Assembly: GCA_907165135.1 (NCBI GenBank)
Contig: OU015567.1
Coordinates: 1,741,001 to 1,805,000, forward strand
Direction of reading: 5' to 3'
Length of the DNA: 64,000 bases
Source: Oikopleura dioica
Lineage: Eukaryota > Chordata > Appendicularia > Copelata > Oikopleuridae
Part shown: piece by piece, positions 1 through 10,601 of the stretch
Layout of the letters: every line of letters starts with the position of its first letter
Position numbering within the stretch: the first letter of the stretch is position 1
Made by a program: the position numbers and the translations under genes
Notes under the pieces: generated by a model
What the model was told of the DNA's origin: nothing
The model's database searches: none
What the model saw: only the letters and a program-made list of their open reading frames with translations

Positions 1-266
1 TCAAGAATCGGATTTGCTGTCAGTGCTTTCTCAAATTTTTAACATAGTGACCCCCTTATTTTTTCGGCTCAAAATTTATTTCAGGCAATTATCTCTTTCC
101 TATGGAAAAAGCGCGTCTTATATTTAAAACCCGTTAAGACCCTGACTCAGGGTCATCCTGAGACTCAGGGCTTGAGTCAGGTTTTTGGACAGGTTGCCTA
201 CAGTAGCCTAACTGTAGCCTTAGTGGAGAAGCAAGCGAGTGGGAAAAGATTTCGTTTAACATTTAC

Positions 267-479
267 CTGATTAAAATCCTTATCATGCTCATTGCAAGTC
301 AGCTTCCCATCCGGGTGTCTCTCACACTTGACTTTTGGAAACTCTTCGATTTGCACATTCTCAATGCCCAGCATCTTAATGTCTTCCGCCCTCAATTCTC
401 TCACGAAAGAAACATCCGTGTTGATGCCATCTATTTTCAGTGTCCCTTTGCATTCTCCGCGTAGAATCTTCTGTTCCAT
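267..479 (-). CDS. Hypothetical protein, first coding exon (partial)
   Basis: An ATG at 479 follows an acceptor-like TTTTCAG by a few bases. Seventy-one codons then run to a donor (CAG|GTAAATG) after position 267. The predicted peptide begins MEQKILRGECKGTLKID and is charged, with a Cys pair near its end. I recognise no domain. The downstream exon should lie to the left and may be outside the window. A second ATG-initiated ORF on the same strand (622 down to 437) lies upstream and could be an alternative first exon. The splice signals at both ends are the main evidence that it is real. Confidence 0.35.
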
Positions 480-622
480 ATTTTTTCTGAAAAAAAATGA
501 AAATCTACAAAGTAAGCAGCTCTGAAATTGGGCAAAAGTTTATTAGGAGTACGCTCTGTTGGCTGGTCTGAGCGTCGAACATCGTAAATTTGGACGTTTC
601 GCCCTTTTACGTTCAGAGTCAT

Positions 623-2380
623 TCACTGGTTTTTATGTTCAAGGCTTCTTAGGGGAAATATATAATGAGTAGATGAACGTATTTTCGAAAAGTTGAATGT
701 CCTAAAAAAAGTTTTCGAAAATTTTTCTGATGATTTTGACGCCTTAGGGCTCTACTATTTGATTAAAAAGACTTACGGGATTCGAAACATCCCTCTTTTC
801 TCTAGAAATGATTGAAGGCACGCTGAAAAAGCGTTAACCCAGAGAAAGACAAGCGGTATAAATAAGTCACGTTCGTTGTTTTCTCCTACCTCGTGAAGCT
901 TGTTTTATTGTCTTGTCTCTAACTCTTTCTTTTACTTTTTTAATTATTTATTCCGACCATTAAGAAACGCATCAATTTATCAACTCTAGCACAAAAAACC
1001 TAGTTGAGCTTGACTTGTCGTTATCACCTCGAGCAATTATCGGTAACCAAGCGGAAACAAAACTTGAAAATACACTTGCTCCCGTGGGAAACAGCCATAC
1101 AGTTGGTCATGTGTTAGTTAACAATTTTTACGATGGTTTTTACAAATGGTCCTTGATATAAATTACCTGATAGATTACCGAAGTCTGGATCAATTGAAAT
1201 TCACTCTAAATTTGTACTCTTAATTAATAAGTTCGTTCTCAAGGTTGATTATGGTCAAAATGGAGCGGTGAAAAACGATACCGCCCGTGACTCGCGTATT
1301 CTGAGCGCTACGTGGCTCTATTTTCAGAAACCGTCTGCGCACCACGAGGTAGGTTTTGCATGTGTTGCTGTTCGTGTTTCACCCCCGCGAGAGTTTCAAA
1401 GTAATAATTTTGCCGTAAGCTCTTTTCCATCTAAGAAATCAAGGATCCAACTAAATAAATTAATGCCGAAATGATAATTATTCGACACTACAATATCGTA
1501 CTGTTAAAACAGTTTCAACTTGAAGCTTTCAAGCTAAATCAATATTCAATTTTACGGTTTGATTCATAAATGTTCCGGTCGTCCAAACTCAGCAAGTAAC
1601 AATCGATTTTTATTTCATATAAGGACGACAATAAGCCGAAAGATTTCACTTTTGTTAATGAAATAACAGTTAAAAGTAACTACACATTTATTGGATAAAA
1701 AAGAAGTACAATGCAAGAAATTTTCTGCTAAGAAGAAACTTCTTTTAGAGAGCTTGAAACCACACTGTCACTTTGAAAATGAATCGTTAAAATAAGCTTC
1801 AATTCCATTTAGGTCCCAGGTACTTCGGTAATGAATTCATTGATAGAATATTCTTATATAAATAATTATGCTCAAAATTCTGTATGCTATAAATGAAACG
1901 TTACCCTCTCATATTTTTGCGTCAACTTAAGCGTTAAAAGATATATAAATAATATGACAAAAACGTTATAACTTATAAGAGACTCGTATATTGTTCTGCT
2001 ATACTAACATTTTGCAAGAATTTCCCTGTTTACAAAGCCATGAATAAAGTAAAAGCCACTTGAGTTTATCATCTCATTGTTCCTCTAAAAGAACGGCCTT
2101 TGATTCCCAAAGTCGCCCATGACTAGGGTGAAAAAAACTTTGCACACTTTTCTTCCGAAATTCAAGATTTAACGATAAACGCATAAATCTGGAGAGTAGG
2201 CAAATACAGTGAGAAGCAGCAAGAGAACGTAAAGTCAGTTTACGAAAGAAATACTGTTTGCTTTTTTTCACGCGTGTTGATTTTAGTCTGAATATTTCTC
2301 TACGACTTTTTTTTCGGGCACACGAATGTGCCCCGGGCAAACAGGCACGCAAGAGTTGAGAAATACTAGTTGATCGAAAA
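623..2380. other. Intergenic region, no gene recognised
   Basis: This AT-rich stretch has only short, unsupported ORFs on both strands (for example 1268-1474 on + and 2074-2352 on -). None has convincing splice signals or a recognisable product. It precedes the cordon-bleu-like gene and probably holds that gene's promoter and 5' UTR. I see no tRNA or other RNA gene, but I could not run a covariance search. Confidence 0.5.
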
Positions 2381-5300
2381 ATGGTAGAGAGTAAAAAGAA
2401 GAAAAGAGCACCGCCACCGAAACCTACAGTTACTCAAGATGGATCCAGAGATTCTGGAGTCGGGAACTCGCCGAAGGGCACAACACAGCCAGAAAAGACG
2501 AAGAAGAAAAGGGCACCCTTGCCGGCACCGGTTAAAGCGAGACAGCTGAGCAATAGTGGTCAGGCCGTAGCGATGCCGATAACAGGTTAATACAGTGAAC
2601 CCCCTTATTTTTTATCATGTTTATTACTTATTTTTGCGGTAGTTGTTCAAGACTATCGGTGAGAATTCAAAAATTGAGCGTTTTACGCTCGTTTTTTTTT
2701 GAAAAAATGTCTTTTTTGACAAAAAAGTACTAGAAAAATGTTTATTTGAATTTTTTTCTTTCAGACATCAAAACCATCCAAAGCGGCAAAAGCAAACTCG
2801 TCAGTACTCAGGAATGCTATCAAAAACTTTTTGTCTTGTGAAAACTTGGGAGTAATGAACTCTTGATGTCTCTAAAGTTTTCGTCATCAGCTTCGGCTTA
2901 AAAATAATGCAAATATTAGTTGCACGTTGGAATTCGTTGACAATTGTCCAATAGATATTGAACGACCTTGGATTTTATCCGTTGTAGTCGATTTCTTTCT
3001 TGATCAGCAAATAAAGAAACAACAGAAGGAGAGCTCTTTATCGAGTATAGAAGGAGATGATTTTGGAGCTAGTCAATTTGCTGGAAATTCCAAAAATTTA
3101 TCAAGAAAATGGATCAAAAAAAAACTTGAAGAAAATTTTTCTTCGTTGAAAGTTTTTGATCAAAAAAATGGCCATGAGATCATTAAAGTTCTGAGCTATC
3201 ATCTCGAAATCCCATGTCTTTGCATATTCATAAATGCCTCTCATAATTCTCTCCAATGCAAATAGTAAGAGCTGTCCGTCAGATGAAAAAATTCTTCTGT
3301 TTACTTTTCGTATGTTTCACGAGCATCTACTGATAGTAATTTTTGATCCTGATGAAAGAATTACATTTTCCGAGCATATGATGGATGATGATGGGGATTT
3401 CTTTTCTGATCCAGTTTTTGGTACCGCTGAACCGACAAAAAATCCATCACCCGAACCAGAACCGAAAAAGGATGAAGAGCCAAAAGTTGAACCAGAGCCA
3501 GTCGAGGACTTTGAACCGGAAATTGAGCCTGAACCAGAAGTAGAACCCGAACCAGAAGTTGAAGAAGAGCCGGAACCCGAGGCAGAGCCAGAACCAGAAG
3601 TCGCACTTTCTGATGATGGGTCAACAGTTGATTACGTATCAGATATTGAAGAAGACCCAAAATTCCCCGAAAAACAAGTCAAACAAGCAAATGCTGATAG
3701 TAGCGAAAAACAGAAGCAGCAAACAAATCCAGGCGAATTCGAAGAAGAAACAAATTTCGACGATTTGTTTGGCAGCGATAGCGAGTTTACTGAGACAGAG
3801 GATTGTATGAAAAAGATTAGAGACGTGTGAAGATTCAAGCGCTTTTTAGTTTCTGAGAGGTCGGAAGAAAAAGAAGCAGATACTGGTTATTTTGAGGGAA
3901 GCACGAAGTCGGACTGTGATGGGAAATCAGACAGCATGGAGAAAGTTGAGAAAGAAACTGTCAAAATGATGTACGTAAATTGCGACTTTCCGGCTAAATT
4001 TTCAGCTTGATTTAACAGATTAATACCCTTATTTTATGATGACTCGAGAAAAATAAACTCTTTCTTTTGACTTTTGCTCCTAAAATAAGGGTGTCATTTT
4101 GCTAATTTTCGTTTAGATAAATTTGTTTTCGATCGTTACCCCCTTAATCCAAAAAGACAATCTCGAGTTGTTTTTGGGCCTGAAAAAACTTTCATAAATC
4201 CTTCCTCAAACAAAATGGACAAAGAAGTCAGTCACCTTAAGTTTCGTGAAAAGCTGCAGTGGCGAACTTATAAAGTCAACGAGCGTCTGATGATGCATTA
4301 ATTGCCTTTCCGTTTTGCGTTAACGATTTGTTTAGCTCCGCAGCAGAACAAAAAGTCGAAGCTCGGCCCCCGATTCAACAAGAAAGAAAAACTTCCTTCA
4401 CTATTGTGCCTGGAAAGGGGCAACTTGAGAAACTCCAAAGCCAGAGTATTTATGCTACTGTGAATAGAGCGAAGATTATGGAACAGGAACGGGATTTTAA
4501 ACGAGTATTTTTCGGTAATAGAAGAAAAATGAAGTAAAAACCCTGAAAAAGACGAGCTCTCAAAAAGGACATGCAGCGATTCTGAACGAACTCAGTGCGC
4601 TAAAAGACCAAATCGCAGCCTTGAAAAATAAAAACTCCAAAGCGCAAGTTCCGGTAGTTGATCACCTCCCCGTCATTTTTTTTCGATAGTGCATTTTCAG
4701 TACACAGTGGTTAAAGCCGTCCATAAATTTCGAAATGAGCATGAGCGGCCAGTTCCATCCCAGAAACCGCCGATCGCGGCAAAGCCAAAAAGGCAAGATC
4801 GAATATATCTGGTATTTTCTTACTGTTAAATTACAGTAGAACAGGCAGCGCAAGCTTGCAACTGGACGAACAAGGCAACATTGTACGCCCAGGATCAGTT
4901 TCCAGTCAGCCAGAATCATCAAAATCGTCATCTCCCGTAACAGTAGCGCCAAAGCCAGTGACAACAATGCCGCTCGATCAAAACGGCAACATTCGCATTG
5001 TCAACAAGCCGCGAACCAACTCGACTACCTTTGAGGTGAGAAAAACTGATTTACAGAAACAGAAGAAAAAATGTTCAGAGAAATAATTATTGAATTTCAG
5101 ATTCCAAAGCTGAAACAAGTTTATTCCAGCCAGCAGTATCAACAGATTCCGCAAAGTAATCAGGAAAGGTTTATTACAACAGATATGAAGGTTCAATTTT
5201 AAAACCTTGAATTGAAATAAAACCTCCTAAAGCACCAGTCTCCGCAGCCCGCGCAACCCCAGTTTCCCCAGCACATCAACCCTGGCCCCGGCTATCCCCA

Positions 5301-6885
5301 AATGGACCCCCGAATGTCTTTCCAATACATACCTCAGTACCAACCCTTGCCACAGCAGTTCCAACCCAGCCAGTCCATGGATGCGCAGCAGTACCAACAG
5401 TACATTCAACAACACCAACACATGATGCAGTACCATCAGCAACAACAACAAGCTCAAGCAGCTCAAGCTTATGGAACTTATCATCCTCATCAACAAGCGC
5501 CGCAGCAATTCCAAAATCACATGGCTCCTCAATCTAATCAACCTCAAGCTCAAAAGTTTCACCCGATTGCGGCGCAGCAAAATTATAATCCAAGTCGAGG
5601 TATATTCTTTATACTTCTTAGCGAACAAAAACAGCGTTTTTTTATCATTTTTCTCACAAAACAATTTTTGAACCATTTTTCATAGACACCTCGGATCAAC
5701 TGGACATTGGTAACCCGTTCGATCAAGCCTCTTTCTAACTGTGTTTTTTTTCTCCAAAATTGCGCACTGTGATTGAAAGTCATGTGATTCTTCATGAGAT
5801 CATGTGATTTTTAATTTCTTCATTTACCGAACTTGCGAATCTGAAATGTGATTTACTCTCGCTTTATTAATTTGGCTTGTATTAGGCGCAGCGCCCATTG
5901 ATTCGGTTTATGGACCCTCGAGGAGCATTTCCGAGAGCGGCTCACTCGCTCGCGGCCAAATCAATGCCAACCAAAACAACTCGAGAATGATGAAAACTTC
6001 GGTGAACTCTTCCATGTCCAGTCCTTCGCCGTCAATGAGCTCTGAAGAGGGGGCCGCTCAGGATAACAAAACAAACGCGGCGTTTCCTTTTGGCAAGAAA
6101 TTATCGCTCAAAAAGCCTCAACAACGGTTAGTCTTCCTTGTTATCAAAAACTGAATTCCGAACTAAGTGAACTCGTCGTGACCCAAACTCCCCGAGAGCA
6201 GTTATTAAGCGAAGTGCAAAGCATTGCTCAAGCTCGGGGCGACACGACTTCATCCATTCCGGCCGGTTTCGTCAGGCAGCTTTCGACGAGCAACGATGCT
6301 CAGAATTCCAACTCGATTTCCACGATGAACAGCTCTCCTCCTCCAGTGATGCTCAAGCCGGTGAGCGAGAGAAAATTGAAAGAAAAGAAGGAAGAATTGA
6401 CCACACACGAAGAGTTGATGCGACAGATTCAAAGATCAAGATCAGTTGCGGATCAATACATTGCAGATGGAACGATCAAGGCGACGAATGGAGCTCCTCC
6501 TCCGCCACCACCAGCTCCAGTTCTTGCGCCACAGTTGAAAAAAGTCAATGTAAAGGTGAGCTTTTCATTATCTTATCCATTTCTTACCAAAAACTTTTTC
6601 AAGCAACTTCCAAAAGTCGAGCAACTAACACCTCAAGAAGCCCTCCTAAGCGAGATCCGCTCTCGTGGAAATAAATCTCAAGACTATGTCTACGACGGGA
6701 CAAACACAGAACGAGTCAACCCCGACCAGCCTCCTCCTCCTCCTGCTCCTGTTTTGAATCTCAAGCCAGTTTCGAATACAACCAGCAGAAGTCAAAAGCC
6801 TCTACCGCCAAAAGAAGAAGACCCGAGGGACTTTTTACTGTCTCAAATCAGGGCAGGCTTTACGCTGAAACCTGTTCAAAATTAA
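2381..6885 (+). CDS. COBL-like: Cordon-bleu-like WH2 repeat actin-nucleator protein (multi-exon)
   Basis: The N-terminal exon (ATG 2381, ending 2585) carries two Lys-Arg-Ala-Pro motifs ([11 protein letters not shown] and [10 protein letters not shown]), the signature of the cordon-bleu N-terminus. The last exons carry WH2-type actin-binding motifs: [34 protein letters not shown] and, best, [16 protein letters not shown] just before the stop. Proline-rich linkers separate them. Between these ends lie an acidic Glu-Pro segment (about 3430-3600), a predicted coiled coil (about 4580-4650) and a Gln-rich exon (5253-5599). Some joins are phase-checked: 5599 to 5886, and 6126 to 6168. Joins between 2764 and 4335 are uncertain and some apparent introns there are very short. 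Cordon-bleu proteins nucleate unbranched actin filaments, and that role is inferred here from domain order. A 48-nt intron at about 6556-6603 is a multiple of three and could be retained. AATAAA follows at 6889. Confidence 0.72.
5686..5738 (+). other. Alternative terminal exon of the cordon-bleu-like gene
   Basis: An acceptor (TTTTTCATAG) at 5676-5685 opens an exon that continues the Gln-rich exon in phase 1. It encodes a short tail ending [10 protein letters not shown] and stops at 5736-5738. The exon starting at 5886 after a second acceptor (TTGTATTAG) is in the same phase and leads on to the WH2 motifs. Using the first exon would give a short protein without the actin-binding C-terminus. 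Using the second gives the full protein. Two separate genes are possible, but the shared phase argues for alternative last exons. Confidence 0.5.
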
Positions 6886-6970
6886 TTTAATAAACAAATT
6901 GTAAATACTAGTTTTTATTTGAAAAAAGTAGTGTCAGGACGAGAATAGGAATCAAAAATGAAGAATTGCC

Positions 6971-8501
6971 TTAGATGATATTTTTACTTTCGTAAACTTC
7001 GTTCGTGAGATTTGAAATCTGTTGCTGGTACCATTTCTTGTCATTTTCAAACTCTTCTTTTTGCGTAAGCAAATCATTATTTAATCTGACCAAATCCGAG
7101 TTCTCTTCTCTCAGGTCGGAGTTTTCTTCCCTCAGTTTATCTTTTTCGACTTCTTGCACATCTCTTTCTATCTTCAATCTCGTATTTTCTTCTTTCAGTC
7201 GATTTATTTCTGCTTGTAAATTAACATTCGCATCAGTAAGTTCCAAGTTTTCTCTTTCTGCATTAAATTTTTTCATCTCAATGTCCTCTTTTTCTGAATA
7301 AATTTAAGATATTTAGACGACCAGTAAACTACCTTTAAAAGCCCGATTTCGTTCCTCTTTAAATGAACTCATCTCCTCTTGAATTTTTTCGTTCGCGCTT
7401 ATCAGGTTTTTTATGGTTTGTTTCATTCGATTCTCATTTTCAAACACTCCTGAGAGTCGTTTTGACGTTTCGATATGCGTTCTTCCTCCTCGAATTTGAA
7501 AACTCATCGGTTCGTCTTTTGCAGAACCTACAGAATATAACACAAGAGCATGAATCAACTTACCACCAGTTGCCTCAAGTATTCCCCGTAAATATGTAGG
7601 CTTACCGGACTAAATTTCGGCCCATATTTCTAGCTTAGTTGGGGGGTCATATGATACAGTATTAGAAAGTCCAGAAGCTGGGCTTTCATTTGGGCACCAT
7701 ATCAAGGGGTTTGGGTCATGCCCGGAGGCAAATTATGGGACCGGAAGTTCCCAATTCGGGACAAGAACTCTTCTACCGGTTTTTACGATGGGTTTGAGAT
7801 ATCTAGAGCTTCGAAAAATAGGTGAAATAGAAAGCTTAGACTCTGAGCTTTCTTTAGAGCCAATAAAATTTTGCCGCCCGTTGGTCTAGCGCCCTCTAGT
7901 GGTCCTAGAAGTTGACCTCGGCAGTGTTTTAGTCTGGAAACTTCAGGTTTCGACTCAAAATTTTCGAATTCTAAACCTACTTATTTCGTTTCTTAAATAA
8001 CTATAAACAATAAATAAGTCTTAGAAAATTGAATCACGGTTGATCTTGGAGGTTTTTTCTCATTTTTTCCGAGTTTCTGTCGAAAAATACCCATATTTCC
8101 AAGTTCTCTGGCCACTAGAGGGCGTTCAACCCAAGGGCGGCAAGATTTTAATGGCTCTAAAGAAAGCCCAGAGTCTACACTTTCAATTAATCTACTTTCC
8201 ATTGCTCTTGAGATCTCAAACCCATCGAAAATATCGATCGAAGAGTTCTAGTGCCTATTTCGGAACTTCCGGTCCCAAAATTTGGCTTTCAGGCATGACC
8301 TAGACCCCTTGATTTTGGTCTCAAATGAAAGCCCAGCTTTTGAGAATTCCAAATATGTGTCATAGGACCCCCCGACTACCCTAGAAAAATTGGCCGAATT
8401 TCAGTCCGGTAAGGCTATAAATATGACTGTTCTGTAAGGAGTTCTTTTGCCTCTTCAACATGATTTGATGAAAGTGAACTGAATGAAATATCATCACTCA
8501 T
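6971..8501 (-). CDS. Coiled-coil protein, reading frame interrupted by a MITE
   Basis: Start is taken at ATG 8501 (MSDDISFSSLSSNH). Exons are 8501-7564 (containing the 7597-8417 element), 7527-7333 and 7293-6971, joined by GT-AG introns of 37 and 39 nt. With the element and one TSD copy removed, the exons sum to 627 nt, a 208-codon frame with correct phase at both junctions. The C-terminal half is a long heptad coiled coil rich in Leu, Glu, Lys and Asn (for example LREENSDLREENSDL). No family is recognised; a centrosomal or cytoskeletal coiled-coil role is only a guess. An LTR retrotransposon begins 113 bp upstream of the start. Unless the element is spliced out, this allele encodes a truncated protein. 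Confidence 0.55.
7597..8417 (+). mobile_element. MITE family A, copy 1 (inside a coding exon)
   Basis: This is an 821-bp element with imperfect terminal inverted repeats beginning TAGGCTTACCGGACT and ending AGTCCGGTAAGGCTA. It is flanked by a perfect 8-bp duplication TAAATATG (7589-7596 and 8418-8425). A second copy at 41689-42510 is nearly collinear with it, in the same orientation. No transposase is encoded. The 8-bp duplication fits hAT-type or related cut-and-paste transposases. It interrupts the first coding exon of the minus-strand coiled-coil gene. Confidence 0.9.
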
Positions 8502-8613
8502 CACTCTCTTCTGAAAAAAAAACAAAAACGCACTTCGTATCTTTTGAATATCGTACACTACGCGCGCATATTTACGAGAAGAAGCCTCCTTCAATTTGAC
8601 GGACAAACAGAGA

Positions 8614-9085
8614 TATAGGTCTTACTATTCTGCTCGTTTCATAAAAAGAACACATAATTCCGCCAAAGGCAATTGCGCGTCTGACGCCCGCTCGCCTCAC
8701 CACTGCTCTTGGGCGCCGCCTACATTTTTTGAAATGGCCTTCGGCGCCGCGAGATGAGGTAGTTCATTTTCAACTGTCTTTCCTGAATCTGAACTACGCC
8801 TTCTGAACTTCAATCACTACAACTCGTTGTGAACTGCTACAACTCGTTGTGAACCTCTTCTTTTCGATCCGAGCTGTTCTTACTGACCATCACCTGTTCC
8901 AGCTGAATACGAAGCTAAAGTAAAGCCTATATAAACCCTCTTACACTCTCATTCTTAACCACTCAGAGATACTTTTGTGGACAATAAACCAAAACTAACT
9001 TTTACCCTTTTTAACCTTCATTCAACTCTAGAGTTGCCTGAAGTTGCGTTGTGTTATTTCCTTGCAGAATAGTCTAACCTATACA
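8614..9085 (+). repeat. 5' LTR
   Basis: The 472-bp LTR starts TATAGGTCTTAC and ends CTAACCTATACA, with TATAGGT/ACCTATA as short inverted ends. It should carry the element's promoter and poly(A) signals. A TATA-like TATATAAACCC near 8930 and an AATAAA within the tail near 8985 are visible. It matches the 3' LTR base for base as far as I can read. Confidence 0.93.
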
Positions 9086-9088
9086 AAT

Positions 9089-9102
9089 TGGTGACTGAAC
9101 CA
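9089..9102 (+). promoter_or_regulatory. Putative tRNA primer-binding site
   Basis: TGGTGACTGAACCA starts four bases after the 5' LTR. It begins with TGG, as expected for pairing with a tRNA 3' CCA end. I cannot name the tRNA from sequence alone. Confidence 0.5.
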
Positions 9103-9218
9103 AACGGAACGCCCAAAGAATAAGAGAGCTAACGATCGAAGAGAGCTGCAGTGAAAAGTGCTTAACGATCGAAGAGAGCTGCCGTTAGAAGACGACAAAC
9201 GTAAGTACCAAAATTATA

Positions 9219-10601
9219 ATGGAAGGGGAATATTTTAAAAAGGCTTCTGACCTTACTCGATATGAGCTTTTGCAGGTTTATGACTCTGTCCCGGGAAAAT
9301 GTTACCCAACTAAAATCCCAATCACGGACAAACGATCCATTGTTTGCAATATTTTGCTCATTGATCCGAGTTTTCTCGAAAAAGACCGAAAGTTTCATTT
9401 TAAACCGACAAATGACGGTAAATTTGTCCAATTTTTGCCCGACTTCACAGGGGAAATTGATCAAAAATTTGCTCACCCACGGCATAAAATGAACCTCGAG
9501 CAAATTATCGCAACTCAAGAAGCTGATTCCTTGAGCAAGATAATGGCCTCTTTGGATGTCGAGAGTGATACTGAGGGTCTACCAGAGCTTGACGTAACCG
9601 ATGAAGACTCATCCTCCGATTCTGAAATGTCAGCAAACGCTACCATGAGACCGAAAAATTCTCGACCAAAGCGATCTACGCCACCTAAGCCCGAGATCAA
9701 GAAAGAAAAACCTGAAAAGAAGCCATCTAAGAACCGAGACAAACAACCCACTCGAAATAGAAGGGAGGAACGCGAACCCGAATATCAGCCAAAACGGAAG
9801 TTTGAGTCCGGCAAAGCACGAATAAAAACGCCGAAATATGATACATGCCTTCCGATAAGTGCCTGGATTCGAAACATGGAGATTTATGGCCGGGTCACCT
9901 CGCTTAACGATGAAGAACTTATCACGTGCGCCCTCAGTGCCCTGCTAGCCGAAGAGCAAGGGAGCCACATCATTGCTTCTCTCACGGACACTGAACTTCA
10001 AGAATGGGATGCATTCAAAGCAAAACTTGAAGACGTGCTTGGCTTCTCCCGAGATCACTGGAAACACCTTTATGAGAACTACCGACGTGGATCTGACTCT
10101 TTTGGTGTCGCCATGGCCAAGTTAACGAGCTATTACAGGCAGGGGTATAACATCAAAGATCTCCGGAAACACGACGAAGAACTCTTGATCGAGAAATTTT
10201 GCTCTGCCCAAGACGATCGACTTCGAGAACTTCTGTTGCGAGACAAAGCTAGCCTTGATGTTAGCTCGATTGTTAAACGAGCAAACGAGCTTGAAAGATC
10301 CATTCCGAAACGCGAGATCAATTTTGCCGCCGTCACGAAACCTGAAAATGACCCGATCAACAAACAAATCCAGCAACTCATGGAAGAGTTCAGAAAGTTC
10401 AAAGCGGACCATGAGACTAACCGGAAGAAGCAAAGTGGGAGGAAAAAATCAAAGATTGATCTTGACAAAGCCCAAGGATATTGCTTGAAGTACACGAACA
10501 CTGGCCAATGCAAATATGGAAGTTCCTGCAAGTACCAACATGCTCCGCAGCAAGAAATTCCTGCACAGGTCAAAGAATACGCAAGGTCACTCTTATGACT
10601 A
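9219..10601 (+). CDS. gag: Retrotransposon Gag with CCCH zinc finger
   Basis: The 459-residue ORF lies directly behind the 5' LTR and leader. It has an acidic and Ser-rich stretch, then a Lys/Arg/Pro-rich basic region (about residues 140-200). A capsid-like helical domain follows (about 205-380). Near the C-terminus (about 425-445) a zinc finger has spacing C-x8-C-x5-C-x3-H, that is CCCH rather than the CCHC knuckle usual in Ty3/gypsy Gag. The protein should package element RNA in virus-like particles. The ORF ends in TGA followed by CTA, and the frame continues into pol. Confidence 0.85.

Noticed and set aside
2074-2352. 92-codon minus ORF upstream of the cordon-bleu-like gene
   Set aside because: Low-complexity composition, no splice signals and no domain; it overlaps the likely 5' UTR of the + gene.
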